A stretch of DNA of 64,000 bases. Origin: Palsa-1033 sp963735455 (GTDB taxonomy: Bacteria > Chloroflexota > Limnocylindria > Limnocylindrales > CSP1-4). The position numbers and the translations under genes are program-made. The stretch lies in assembly GCA_963735455.1 (NCBI GenBank), contig CAVTKZ010000002.1:124001-188000 (forward strand). The letters are read 5' to 3'. Positions within the stretch are counted from its first letter, which is position 1. Every line of letters starts with the position of its first letter. The notes beneath the pieces are model-generated. The model ran no database searches and was not told the origin of the DNA. It saw only the letters and a program-made list of their open reading frames with translations. This document shows positions 38,562 through 46,109 of this stretch, in pieces.

Positions 38562-39181
38562 CCCCAGCCGGGGTCCGGGTCGGAGTCCTGGGCGGCACGT
38601 TCGATCCGATCCACGACGGCCATCTCGCGATCGCCGCCGCGGTGCGCGCTGCCCTGGGCTTGAGCGGCGTGGTATTCATCCCGGCCGGGATCCCGCCCCA
38701 CAAGCCGGGCCAGGCCGTCAGCCCGGCGGCGGACCGGCGGGCGATGCTCGAGCTGGCGATCGCCGGAGAGCCGACGTTCACGGTCAGCTCGATCGAGCTC
38801 GACCGCCCCGGTCCGTCCTATTCGGTCGACACGCTGGCCGCCCTGGCCGCTGAGTCCGGCCACTCGCGGCGTCTCGAATTCATCCTGTCGGCCGAAGCGT
38901 TCGCCGGCTTCCCGAGCTGGCACGAGCCCGGCCGGATCCTGGAGCTCGCCCGGCTCGCGGTGGTCCCCCGGGCCGGGGCCCGGCCGTTCGATGCGGCCTG
39001 GCTCGATGCCAACCTGCCGGCCTGGCGCACTCGTGTCGATTTCGTCGATGGGCCCCTGGTCGACGTCTCGGCATCGGTGATCCGCGACCGGGTCCGGGCC
39101 GGCCTGCCGCTTGACGGGCTCGTGCCGCCGGCCGTGGCGGACTACATCGCTGCCCATCGCCTCTACACTGAGCGCCTGTGA
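38531..39181 (+). CDS. nadD: nicotinate-mononucleotide adenylyltransferase
   Basis: 216 residues from GTG 38531, overlapping obgE by 31 bases; a TTG at 38558 overlapping the obgE stop (TTGA) is the tighter alternative. Makes deamido-NAD from nicotinate mononucleotide. GGTFDPIHDGHL carries the T/HxGH-type nucleotidyltransferase site, and the late VSASVIRDRVRAG replaces the usual ISSTxIR. Ends ADYIAAHRLY, typical for NadD. GTGA overlap with rsfS. Confidence 0.93.
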   Translation: MGSPALGERLTPAGVRVGVLGGTFDPIHDGHLAIAAAVRAALGLSGVVFIPAGIPPHKPGQAVSPAADRRAMLELAIAGEPTFTVSSIELDRPGPSYSVDTLAALAAESGHSRRLEFILSAEAFAGFPSWHEPGRILELARLAVVPRAGARPFDAAWLDANLPAWRTRVDFVDGPLVDVSASVIRDRVRAGLPLDGLVPPAVADYIAAHRLYTERL

Positions 39182-39936
39182 CGAACCCGAAACCCTTGCC
39201 CAAACCCGCCGCCTCGGCGCCCAAGCCAGCGGCAACGAGTCCGGCCGCAACGCCCGTGGCCAAGGTCGCGGTACGGGCCCCAGCCGCGCCCACAGTCAAG
39301 GCTCCGCCGACGCGGGCGGTCTCGGCGGCCACGAAGCCGGCCGCCACGAAGCCGGCCGCCACGAAGCCTGCCGTCAAGGCGCCGGCCAAGTCAGCCGCGA
39401 AGCCGCCGGTCAAGTCAGCCGCGAAGCCGCCGGTCAAGTCAGCCGCGAAGCCGCCGGTCCAGGCTCCGTCCAAGCCGGCCGAACCCGCCAAGCGAGCCGC
39501 GGCCAAGGCGGCCGCCGGGCCGGCATCACAGACCGCCCCCCACAGCATCGGCCTGCCCAAGCGGCCTCGACCGAGCCGCAAGGTCGCCGCTTCGGCCCGC
39601 CTGGACATGGCCCGCCGGATCGTGGCCCTGGCCGAGGACAAGAAGGCGGCCGACATCCTGCTCCTCGACCTCGAGGGATTGACCTCGCTGGCCGATGCCT
39701 TCGTGATCTGCTCGGGTGGCTCCGAGCGGCAGCTCGAATCGATCGCCGACGGGATCGTCCGCGGGATGCGTGCCGAGGGAATCCGGCCGATCGGCACCGA
39801 GGGGCTGCCGGCTTCGCACTGGATCCTGGTCGACTTCGGCGACGTGATCGTGCACATCTTCACGCCGCCCGAGCGCGACTACTACGGCCTCGAGAAGCAC
39901 TGGTCCGAGGCGAAGGCCATCCTGCGCGTCCAGTAG
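39178..39936 (+). CDS. rsfS: ribosomal silencing factor RsfS with a long repetitive tail
   Basis: 252 residues; normal RsfS is about 110-130. The RsfS domain (about 140-252) is clear: ALAEDKKAADILLLDLEGL, ADAFVICSGGSERQLESIADG, HWILVDFGDVIVHIF and YYGLEKHWSEAK. It binds L14 and blocks subunit joining in starvation. Residues 1-135 are almost only Ala, Lys, Pro, Thr and Val, with tandem ATKPA (three times) and KSAAKPPV (three times). The tail resembles histone-H1-like or ribosome-binding basic tails and should be disordered. The start GTG 39178 overlaps nadD; an internal start is possible, since many Met or Val codons precede the domain. Confidence 0.88.
   Translation: MTNPKPLPKPAASAPKPAATSPAATPVAKVAVRAPAAPTVKAPPTRAVSAATKPAATKPAATKPAVKAPAKSAAKPPVKSAAKPPVKSAAKPPVQAPSKPAEPAKRAAAKAAAGPASQTAPHSIGLPKRPRPSRKVAASARLDMARRIVALAEDKKAADILLLDLEGLTSLADAFVICSGGSERQLESIADGIVRGMRAEGIRPIGTEGLPASHWILVDFGDVIVHIFTPPERDYYGLEKHWSEAKAILRVQ
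39387..39458 (+). repeat. 24-bp exact tandem repeat, three copies, inside rsfS
   Basis: Three identical 24-bp units starting at 39387, 39411 and 39435 encode KSAAKPPV. A 15-bp repeat coding ATKPA precedes them around 39330-39370. Exact copies point to recent slippage or gene conversion, and a likely length-variable site. Confidence 0.9.
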
Positions 39937-39960
39937 GCGGGTACCGGGGCGGGGGTACGG

Positions 39961-40299
39961 ATGGGTCATGTCGGGCGTAGCGTCCGAGCGCGAGCATCTG
40001 ACGCCACGGACGCCAAAGGTGTCCCGATCAGAGGTCCGCGATCCTTGGCCCGTCTTCGAGAGCGCTGTCCCACCTGCGATCACAAGCTCGTGATCACCCG
40101 CTTCGACACGACCTTCCGGCTGCCCGATCGAACCGAGCGGCTGTGCTTCGGCATCCCGGCGGGACTGTGCGAGGACTGCAGCCAGCTGTACATCGACCCG
40201 GACCTGATCGAGCTGCTCGACCTCGGCGACAGCCGCTGTGTCTTCGCGATCGAGAGCGACCTCGTCGTCCAGGAGCAGGCCTGGTCGAGCGCGGAATAA
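39961..40299 (+). CDS. YgiT/MqsA-type zinc-finger protein
   Basis: Up to 112 residues. CPTCDHK and, after about 30 residues, LCEDCSQLY form a four-Cys zinc site like the N-terminal domain of MqsA/YgiT antitoxins. Between them is ITRFDTTFRLPDRTERLCFGIPAGL, the typical strand pattern. No helix-turn-helix domain follows and no toxin gene is adjacent, so this is probably a stand-alone zinc-finger protein. The true start is unclear; the first 35 residues are atypical, and a start nearer to the CPTC motif is likely. Confidence 0.65.
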   Translation: MGHVGRSVRARASDATDAKGVPIRGPRSLARLRERCPTCDHKLVITRFDTTFRLPDRTERLCFGIPAGLCEDCSQLYIDPDLIELLDLGDSRCVFAIESDLVVQEQAWSSAE

Positions 40300-40341
40300 G
40301 CGCTCCCGGCAGCGCCGCGCCGGCGCTCCACCAGCCGGGCC

Positions 40342-42003
40342 TCAGGCCCGAATCACGTACTCCTGCAGCCACAGGCTGAACCCCAGCCGCCGCGCCGGCT
40401 CGCCGCCGCCGCCCGCTCCTGAGCCCTTGATCGTCGCGTCGAGCTCCAGCAGGGCGCCCAGGGCAGCCTCGAGCTCGGGCGCCGACCAGCGCCGGGACTG
40501 GGTCTCGAGATTGCCGGCCACGAATTCGTGGACCTTCATCGCCCGGGCCGTCGCCTGGATGGTCGCCCCGCTCGCCCGGCGATCCGAGAATTCGAGCAGG
40601 TCCCGGATCCGGCGATGGAGCCGGACCAGGATCACCGGCTCGGGCTCGGTCGCCAGGGCCCGTTCGAGATGGCCGCTGGCGGTGGCCTGGCGCCCCCCGA
40701 CCGCGTCGATCAGGGCGAACACCGACGCCGGCACGACCTCGGCGACCAGGGCCCGAACATCACTGGCGGTCAGCTCCGCATCGAGCTTATAAAGGGCGGC
40801 CTTGTCGAGCTCGGCAGCCGCCCGCTGGCCGAGTCCGCTCAGGTCGGCGTCACGATCCCGGGAGTTGCCACCGATCCGCTTGGTCAGCTCCTCAGCCGCA
40901 CCCGGGCCCAGCCGGAGGCCGATCGCCGCGGCCCGATCCTGGATGAACCTCGTGAGGCGGCCCTGGGTCAAGGCCGGGATCAGCCGTGCCTCGCCACCGG
41001 CCGCGACGACCGCCTCGCGCAGTGCCGAGCGGCCGGCATCGAGCGGCTTGCGATCGGTGGGCACGTTCTCGAGCGGGTCGACGAACGCGAGGGCATTGCC
41101 CGGAGCCACGAGGCCCAGGATCCCGAGCAGGGTCTCCCGGCCGGCCTTCGCCCGGAGCAGCGGCGTTGGCTCGTTGACGATCGCCAGGGTCCCGCCGCCG
41201 AACATCGAGCCGGTCGCGATCCGTTCGGAGATCGCCGCCGCCGAGGTGTCCTTGCCATCCACGGTCCAGGCCTCGAGCGCCACGCCATCGGGCTCCGCCA
41301 CATCGCGCCCGAGCCCGAGGGCGGCAGCACCGAGCTGGAACGTGTCGATCCCAAAGTAGTAGCCGACCGGGGCGATCCGGGTCGGGCTCACGACGGCCGC
41401 CGCCCGCAGCGCGCGGCCGGTCCAGGCCAGCCGCCGGACGTCGGCCGGCTCGACGCCGGCCGCGCGGCAGACGTCCGCCTCGAGTCGCTGGGCACGGGCC
41501 CAGGCCAGCCCCCGTTCAGGGCCGCCCCAGCCGCGCTCGTCGCCGTAGCGGCGCTGCCAGTCGGCGAAGCGGGCGGACATCGGGCCGAGGCGCTGGGCCG
41601 CCCGCTTGTCGGCATAGGCCACGATCCGCTCCTCTCGGGTGGCGAAGGCGGACCATGTCGGATAGCGCTCCTCGTCGACCAGCCGGCTGGCGGGGTGGTT
41701 GGCAACGAGGCGGGCCAGCTCCGGGTGACCCTGTTCGGTGAGCCAGGCGGCGCTCCCGTCACCATGGGGGAGCGCGCGGATCGGGTGGCTGGGCGGCAGT
41801 CGCTTGCGGAGGACCTTGTCTACATCGTGGAGGAGTGCCGCGGCTTCGACCGCCGGCCGATTGACGGGGATCCCCCGGGCATCGATCCGCCAGGCCAGCC
41901 AGCCGGCCACTTCGGCGACCGCCCGGGCGTGGCGCAGGGCGCGGGGAGACGGCTGGATCGACAGGAGGAGCGCCGCGGCCTCCACCCGGGAGGGGATGGA
42001 CAT
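40342..42003 (-). CDS. fusion of an HD-domain phosphohydrolase with DNA polymerase III delta subunit (HolA-like)
   Basis: 553 residues, one uninterrupted frame. Residues 1-200 form an HD domain: HARAVAEVAGWLAWR (first His), EAAALLHDVDKVL (HD pair), LVANHPASRL and IVAYADKRAAQR, as in YqeK/RelA-like HD hydrolases. Residues 215-553 look like HolA, the clamp-loader delta subunit: YYFGIDTFQLGAAALGL, VDGKDTSAAAISERIATGSMFGGG, LAFVDPLENVPTD, and the C-terminal collar region ALIDAVGGRQATASGHLERAL. The comEA-comEC-holA order supports the second assignment. HD hydrolases of the YqeK type usually sit by nadD/rsfS, which lie just 0.4 kb away on the other strand. I know of no such fusion. Confidence 0.75.
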   Translation of the reverse strand: MSIPSRVEAAALLLSIQPSPRALRHARAVAEVAGWLAWRIDARGIPVNRPAVEAAALLHDVDKVLRKRLPPSHPIRALPHGDGSAAWLTEQGHPELARLVANHPASRLVDEERYPTWSAFATREERIVAYADKRAAQRLGPMSARFADWQRRYGDERGWGGPERGLAWARAQRLEADVCRAAGVEPADVRRLAWTGRALRAAAVVSPTRIAPVGYYFGIDTFQLGAAALGLGRDVAEPDGVALEAWTVDGKDTSAAAISERIATGSMFGGGTLAIVNEPTPLLRAKAGRETLLGILGLVAPGNALAFVDPLENVPTDRKPLDAGRSALREAVVAAGGEARLIPALTQGRLTRFIQDRAAAIGLRLGPGAAEELTKRIGGNSRDRDADLSGLGQRAAAELDKAALYKLDAELTASDVRALVAEVVPASVFALIDAVGGRQATASGHLERALATEPEPVILVRLHRRIRDLLEFSDRRASGATIQATARAMKVHEFVAGNLETQSRRWSAPELEAALGALLELDATIKGSGAGGGGEPARRLGFSLWLQEYVIRA

Positions 42004-43186
42004 CGACTCGATGGTACAGGCGGTCCTGCATGGCCGGCGAGGCCGGTCTCCGGGTCGCGACCCCGGCCGCCCCGGCGGTCGTCCAGGTGGGAGCCGTCCC
42101 GGTGGGAGACGTCACGGTGAGAGGGACCTCGGTTCCGGCCGGCGAGCCCTGCCCGATCGACGGTGGCACGACCGAGCAGCGAAAGGCGGTGGCGATGATC
42201 GCCGGGGATGCGGGCCGACCCGTCAGCGCCGAGCCCGCGCGCGGGCTGGGCGCATCTGCCCGGGCCGCAAGCGCGGGGCCGCCGTGATCGGCCTGGATCG
42301 TCATCGTCCGGCCGTCGAGGGTCGCCTCGACGCTGCCATTTCGGTCGGTCCGGTACAGGCTCGCACCCCGGGCCTCGATCCGGGCGATGGTCTCGGGGGC
42401 CGGATGGCCGTACGGGTTGACCGCCCCCACCGACACGATCGCGACCTTCGGCCGGACCGCGTCGAGGAAGGCAGCGGTCGACGATGTCCGGCTGCCGTGA
42501 TGGGCGACCTTGAGCAGGTCGATGCGGGGCAGGCCGCGCGACAGGAGGATCGGGTCGATCTCCTGCTCGATGTCGCCGGCCAGCAGGAAGCGCTGGCTGC
42601 CGAACGTGCCGAGGAGGACGATCGAGACGTTGTTGATCGACGTACCACCGTCGGGTGGCTCGCGCGGGACGGCCGTCCGGTCGGGCCACAGGACCCGCAG
42701 GTCGATCGAATCGAGTCGCAGCCGGTCACCGGTCGACAGCAGCTCCGGGCTGCGAGCCTGGAGGGCGAGGTCCGCCCGAAAGGCGTGATAGGCGGGGCCC
42801 GGCCCGATCATCCCGGGCTCGAAGATCCGGCCGATCCGGTACGCCTCGACCAGGCGCGGCAGGCCGCCGGCGTGGTCCTCGTGGGGATGGCTCAGGACCA
42901 GGACGTCGATCCGCCGATCCCAGGGCGGGATCCGGGCGTCGAGCTCGAGGATCAGCCGATCGGGATCCGGGCCGCCGTCGATCAGCATCCGGGCCCCCCG
43001 ATCACCTTCGACCAGGATCGCGTCACCCTGGCCGACGTCGAGGACGGTGATGTGGATCCGGCCATCGGGCGCGGCCGACAGGCCGGCCACGGTCACCGCC
43101 AGGGCCAGGGCGAGCCCGGCCAGCCCCGCCCCGACCAGCCGGCCAGGTCGCCGCGGGCGGCTCGTTGCGTCGTGCCGCTGGGTCAT
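41759..43186 (-). CDS. ComEC C-terminal half: metallo-beta-lactamase-fold hydrolase as a separate gene
   Basis: 475 residues as read. One membrane helix near the N-terminus (about 17-37), then DVGQGDAILVEGD, MLIDGG, and VLSHPHEDHAGG with the HxHxDH metal site (H100, H102, D104, H105), then LLGTFGSQRFLLAGD and KVAHHGSRTSS. This is the DNA-processing domain normally fused to the end of ComEC. ATG 43186 overlaps the TGA of the membrane half (ATGA). After about residue 310 the tail is Ala/Pro/Thr-rich and its last 245 bases overlap the start of the HD-HolA gene out of frame, so the true C-terminus is doubtful. Confidence 0.75.
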   Translation of the reverse strand: MTQRHDATSRPRRPGRLVGAGLAGLALALAVTVAGLSAAPDGRIHITVLDVGQGDAILVEGDRGARMLIDGGPDPDRLILELDARIPPWDRRIDVLVLSHPHEDHAGGLPRLVEAYRIGRIFEPGMIGPGPAYHAFRADLALQARSPELLSTGDRLRLDSIDLRVLWPDRTAVPREPPDGGTSINNVSIVLLGTFGSQRFLLAGDIEQEIDPILLSRGLPRIDLLKVAHHGSRTSSTAAFLDAVRPKVAIVSVGAVNPYGHPAPETIARIEARGASLYRTDRNGSVEATLDGRTMTIQADHGGPALAARADAPSPRAGSALTGRPASPAIIATAFRCSVVPPSIGQGSPAGTEVPLTVTSPTGTAPTWTTAGAAGVATRRPASPAMQDRLYHRVDVHPLPGGGRGAPPVDPAVSPRPAPRPGGRRSGRLAGLADRCPGDPRQSAGGRSRGTPPRCRQGPPQATAAQPPDPRAPPW

Positions 43187-44656
43187 CCCCGTCGAAGTGC
43201 CCCGGACCTGGTCCGAGCGGACCGGCGCGTCCCACTCGCGATCAGGCCGACGGCGGTCGCCGCGATCAGGGCCGCACCGACGTTCCACGGCGGCGGGAGG
43301 CTGACGCTCGCGAACGGGACGCCGGCCGCCAGACGGACCAGGCCGATCATCAGGCCGAGGAGGGCCCAGGCGGGCAGGCCGAGGAGGACCACGAGCGGTC
43401 CGGGCAAGCCCAGAGCTCCCGAACCAGCCGGCCGCCAGGGCGAGCGCCCCGGCGGCCATCGCCGGGGGCACGATCGGCACGATCACGAGGTTGGCCAGCG
43501 GCGCGACGATCGCCAGCCGGCCGAAGGCCAGGAGCACGATCGGCAACGTCGCGGCCTCGGCCGCCAGCGAGATGGCCAGGCTCTCGGCCAGCCAGCGCGG
43601 CAGGCTGAACCCGCGGACATGGGCGAGCCGGCTCGAGAGCGGGGTTGCCCAGGCGATCAAGCCGGCCGTCGCCAGGCTGGACAGGGCAAAGCCTGGGTCG
43701 GCCACGCTCGCCGGGTCGATGAGCAGGAGGACGACCACGGCCCAGCCCAGGGCCGCGATCGCCGAGCTCGAGCGGCCGCCCGCCCGGGCCGTCAGGCCAA
43801 TGGCAGCCATGAGCGCGGCCCGGCTGACCGATGGCGATGCGCCCGCGACCAGGGTGTAGCCGACGATCGCCACCAGGGTGATCACGACCCGGGCCGGGGT
43901 GCCCACCCGGGCGCCGAGGATGGCCGCCACGGTCGCCGCGACGATCGCGATGTTCCAGCCCGAGATCGCCACGATGTGCGATACGCCGGCGGTGGTGAAG
44001 GCGGTTGCCACGTCGCGATCGACGCGGTCACGCAGGCCGATCAGGATGCCGTCGGCGAGCCCGGCCTGGGGCTCGGGCAGGGCCCGGCTGAGCACATCGG
44101 CCGAGCCTCGTCGGATCCGGTCGAGGACGCCCTCCGGCCCGGCCGGGCCGGCGACCAGCTCGAGCGTCGCCGAGCGGAGCGACCCGGCCGCCCCGACGCG
44201 CCGCAGGTAGGCGCCGAAATCGTCCGGACCGGGCGGCTCGAGCCGGCCGCTCACGGCGATTCGGTCGCCGGCGCCGATCTCCGGGTAGCGCGGCAGGAGC
44301 GCCTCAACCTGGACCCCATCGCCGGTCGCGAATCCGGCCCCGACGCGCAGCAGGGCGATCTGCTCGGCGCCCTTCGGCGAGCTGACGCTCTCGACAACCG
44401 CCTCGAAGCGCCCGGGGCCGGCGATCGCCTCGGCGCTCGACAGCGGGGGCGCCGGAGCCAGGCCCGTGCTTCGCGCGGCGACCAGCAGGATCCCGACGCC
44501 CAGGACGAGCAGCCCGGCGCCCGATCCGAGGCGGCGTCGCCACGGGCCGCGCCAACCCGGTCCGGCCGCCGCAGTCGAGCCGAGCGCAAGGACGACCATC
44601 GCCAGCCCGATCGGCGCCGGCGGGACGTTCGACCCGAGGGCGAGTGCGCCGCCCAC
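43183..44656 (-). CDS. comEC: ComEC membrane half (DNA uptake channel), one frameshift
   Basis: About 490 residues if corrected. N-terminal helices and a DUF4131-like beta domain (AGDRIAVSGRLEPPGPDDFGAYL, with LRSATLELV), then the Competence domain: GLADGILIGLRDRV, GVSHIVAISGWNIAIVAATV, GASPSVSRAALMAAIG and AEAATLPIVLLAFGRL. Together these are the inner-membrane channel that carries single-stranded DNA in natural transformation. One extra base near 43415 (AGCTCTGGG) shifts the frame; without it GSLGLPGPLVVLLGLPAWALLG continues to a TGA at 43183-43185. GTG 44656 is the first standard start, but in-frame codons back to the comEA stop (with CTG) give a more typical N-terminus. Confidence 0.82.
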
Positions 44657-44712
44657 GGTCCCGAGCGCCAGCCAGCCGCTCCGAGGCAGGTGCAGCGGGC
44701 CGGCGGCCGACG

Positions 44713-45636
44713 TCAGCGGACCGTGACCAGCTTCTGGATCTGGGCGTACTCGGCGGCCCCGACCAGCTTGCGCGTGCGCAGGTCCGCGACCGACCGGAAC
44801 GGTTGCTGCGTCCTCGAGGCGATGATCTTGGCCAGGGTGACCGGGCCGATCCCAGGCAGGGCGTCGAGCTCGGCGGCCGTCGCGGTATTGAGGTTCAGCG
44901 GGCCGCTTCGAGCCGGGGGCGGTGATGCCCCTCCGACGCCAGCACCGGGCGCCGGGCTGGAACCGGTCTGGGCCAGCGGGTCGCCGCGCGTCGGGACGAC
45001 GACCCGGTCACCGTCATTGAGCCGGGCGGCGAGGTTCAGCTCAGCCGTTGCCCGGGCCACGTCGATCCGGGGCCCATAGCCGCCGGCGGCCGCGATCGCG
45101 TCGGCGACCCGGGCCCCGGCTGCGAGGTGGTAGAGGCCCGGTCGGGCGACGGCGCCCGCGACCTCGACGACCAGGTCCGTGGGCGGCGCGGACCCGTCGG
45201 CCGCGACGCTCGCCGCGACAGAGCCAGCCGAGCCGTCCGGGCTCTGGCCGGTCGGACCGCCGCCGTCGCCGCCGGCAACGACGCTGCCACCGGCATCGCC
45301 CGGGCCGAGCGCGGGACTGTCGCCGCCGGCGGCCGTGACGCTCACCAGCGAGCCGCCGCTGGAGGCGATCAGCGCGACGACGGCGACCACGACAACGGCA
45401 ATTCCAAGGAGGCCGGCGAGCAGCATGGTGCGCGGCGCGGGGAGCGGCCGGCGTGAGGGCTCAGCGGGCTCGGCCGGACTGCCGCCTGGATCCTCCAGGG
45501 CGCGCCAGGGCGACGCGGTTCGATCCACGGACCTCTCCCCGGCGGGTTCGAGGCGGGCGCGGCGGGCTCGTGACGATTCCCAGGCCGGTGATCGGCCGGG
45601 ATCGGTGGCATCCACTGCGGCCGGGGGCACTTCCAT
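44713..45636 (-). CDS. comEA: ComEA-like competence DNA receptor
   Basis: 307 residues. A Pro/Arg-rich cytoplasmic tail (1-70), a membrane helix (about 71-92, MLLAGLLGIAVVVVAVVALI), a low-complexity Gly/Ser linker, an SLBB domain (VVEVAGAVARPGLYHLAAGARVADAI in outline), a second linker, and a helix-hairpin-helix DNA-binding domain at the end (LNLNTATAAELDALPGIGPV). Binds incoming double-stranded DNA outside the membrane and hands it to ComEC. The tail before the helix is long, so an internal start at the Met before LLAGLL is possible. ATG 45636 lies in the loop of a perfect 12-bp hairpin. Confidence 0.88.
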   Translation of the reverse strand: MEVPPAAVDATDPGRSPAWESSRARRARLEPAGERSVDRTASPWRALEDPGGSPAEPAEPSRRPLPAPRTMLLAGLLGIAVVVVAVVALIASSGGSLVSVTAAGGDSPALGPGDAGGSVVAGGDGGGPTGQSPDGSAGSVAASVAADGSAPPTDLVVEVAGAVARPGLYHLAAGARVADAIAAAGGYGPRIDVARATAELNLAARLNDGDRVVVPTRGDPLAQTGSSPAPGAGVGGASPPPARSGPLNLNTATAAELDALPGIGPVTLAKIIASRTQQPFRSVADLRTRKLVGAAEYAQIQKLVTVR

Positions 45637-45648
45637 CCGCAGTGGATG
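45609..45648 (-). promoter_or_regulatory. 12-bp inverted repeat enclosing the comEA start codon
   Basis: On the coding strand CATCCACTGCGG (45648-45637), a 16-nt loop beginning with the ATG, and CCGCAGTGGATG (45620-45609). In mRNA the start codon would be the first loop triplet of a stable stem. As DNA it is a 40-bp operator-like palindrome. No Shine-Dalgarno sequence is visible outside it. Confidence 0.6.
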
Positions 45649-45683
45649 TGGGCCGACGATATCGGGCGACGCTTAGCTGCGGC

Positions 45684-46109
45684 TTATCCCTGCTCGATCG
45701 CGCGCCACGGCACCCATTCGCTGCCGTCCCACCAGCGCTGCCAGGGCTGGCCGTCACGACCGAGGGCCACGACGTCGAGCCGATCCGGGCCCGACGCCGC
45801 AGCGGCCGGCGTCGAGCCAACCTGGAGCGCACCGCCGAGCGACTCCCAGGGATGCCAGGTGGTCCCGTCCCAGTAGCGATCCCACAGCTCGCCGTCTTCG
45901 AAGATCGCGAAGACCTCCATCGGCCCGTCGCCCCATGCGGCCACCGCCGGGACCCCAGTGAGCCGGCCACCGAGGTTCTCGGGCTCGGCCCACCTCCCGG
46001 CGACACAGGCGGCATGAAGCAGCTCGCCCGCCGGCCCGACCCAGAAGCGCTCGAGGCGATCACCCGCCCGGGCAACCGCTGCGACGCCCTTGGCGCTCGG
46101 CCCGCTCAT
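45684..46109 (-). CDS. PLL-like beta-propeller (tectonin-type) lectin fragment
   Basis: 141 residues made of about three imperfect repeats of the RxWDGxxWxxWESLGG type (ERFWVGPAGELLHAAC, DRYWDGTTWHPWESLGG, QRWWDGSEWVPWRAI). These are blades of PLL-like/DUF346 seven-bladed propellers that bind fucose or other sugars. Three blades are too few for one propeller, so it may oligomerise. No signal peptide is seen, which is odd for a lectin. ATG 46109 overlaps the LLM oxidoreductase stop by 4 nt, giving translational coupling. Confidence 0.7.
   Translation of the reverse strand: MSGPSAKGVAAVARAGDRLERFWVGPAGELLHAACVAGRWAEPENLGGRLTGVPAVAAWGDGPMEVFAIFEDGELWDRYWDGTTWHPWESLGGALQVGSTPAAAASGPDRLDVVALGRDGQPWQRWWDGSEWVPWRAIEQG

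Noticed and set aside
42030..42287. Plus-strand gene opposite the ComEC hydrolase tail
   Set aside because: An open frame exists with Ala/Pro/Gly-rich sequence, but no ribosome site, and it mirrors the minus-strand coding bias.
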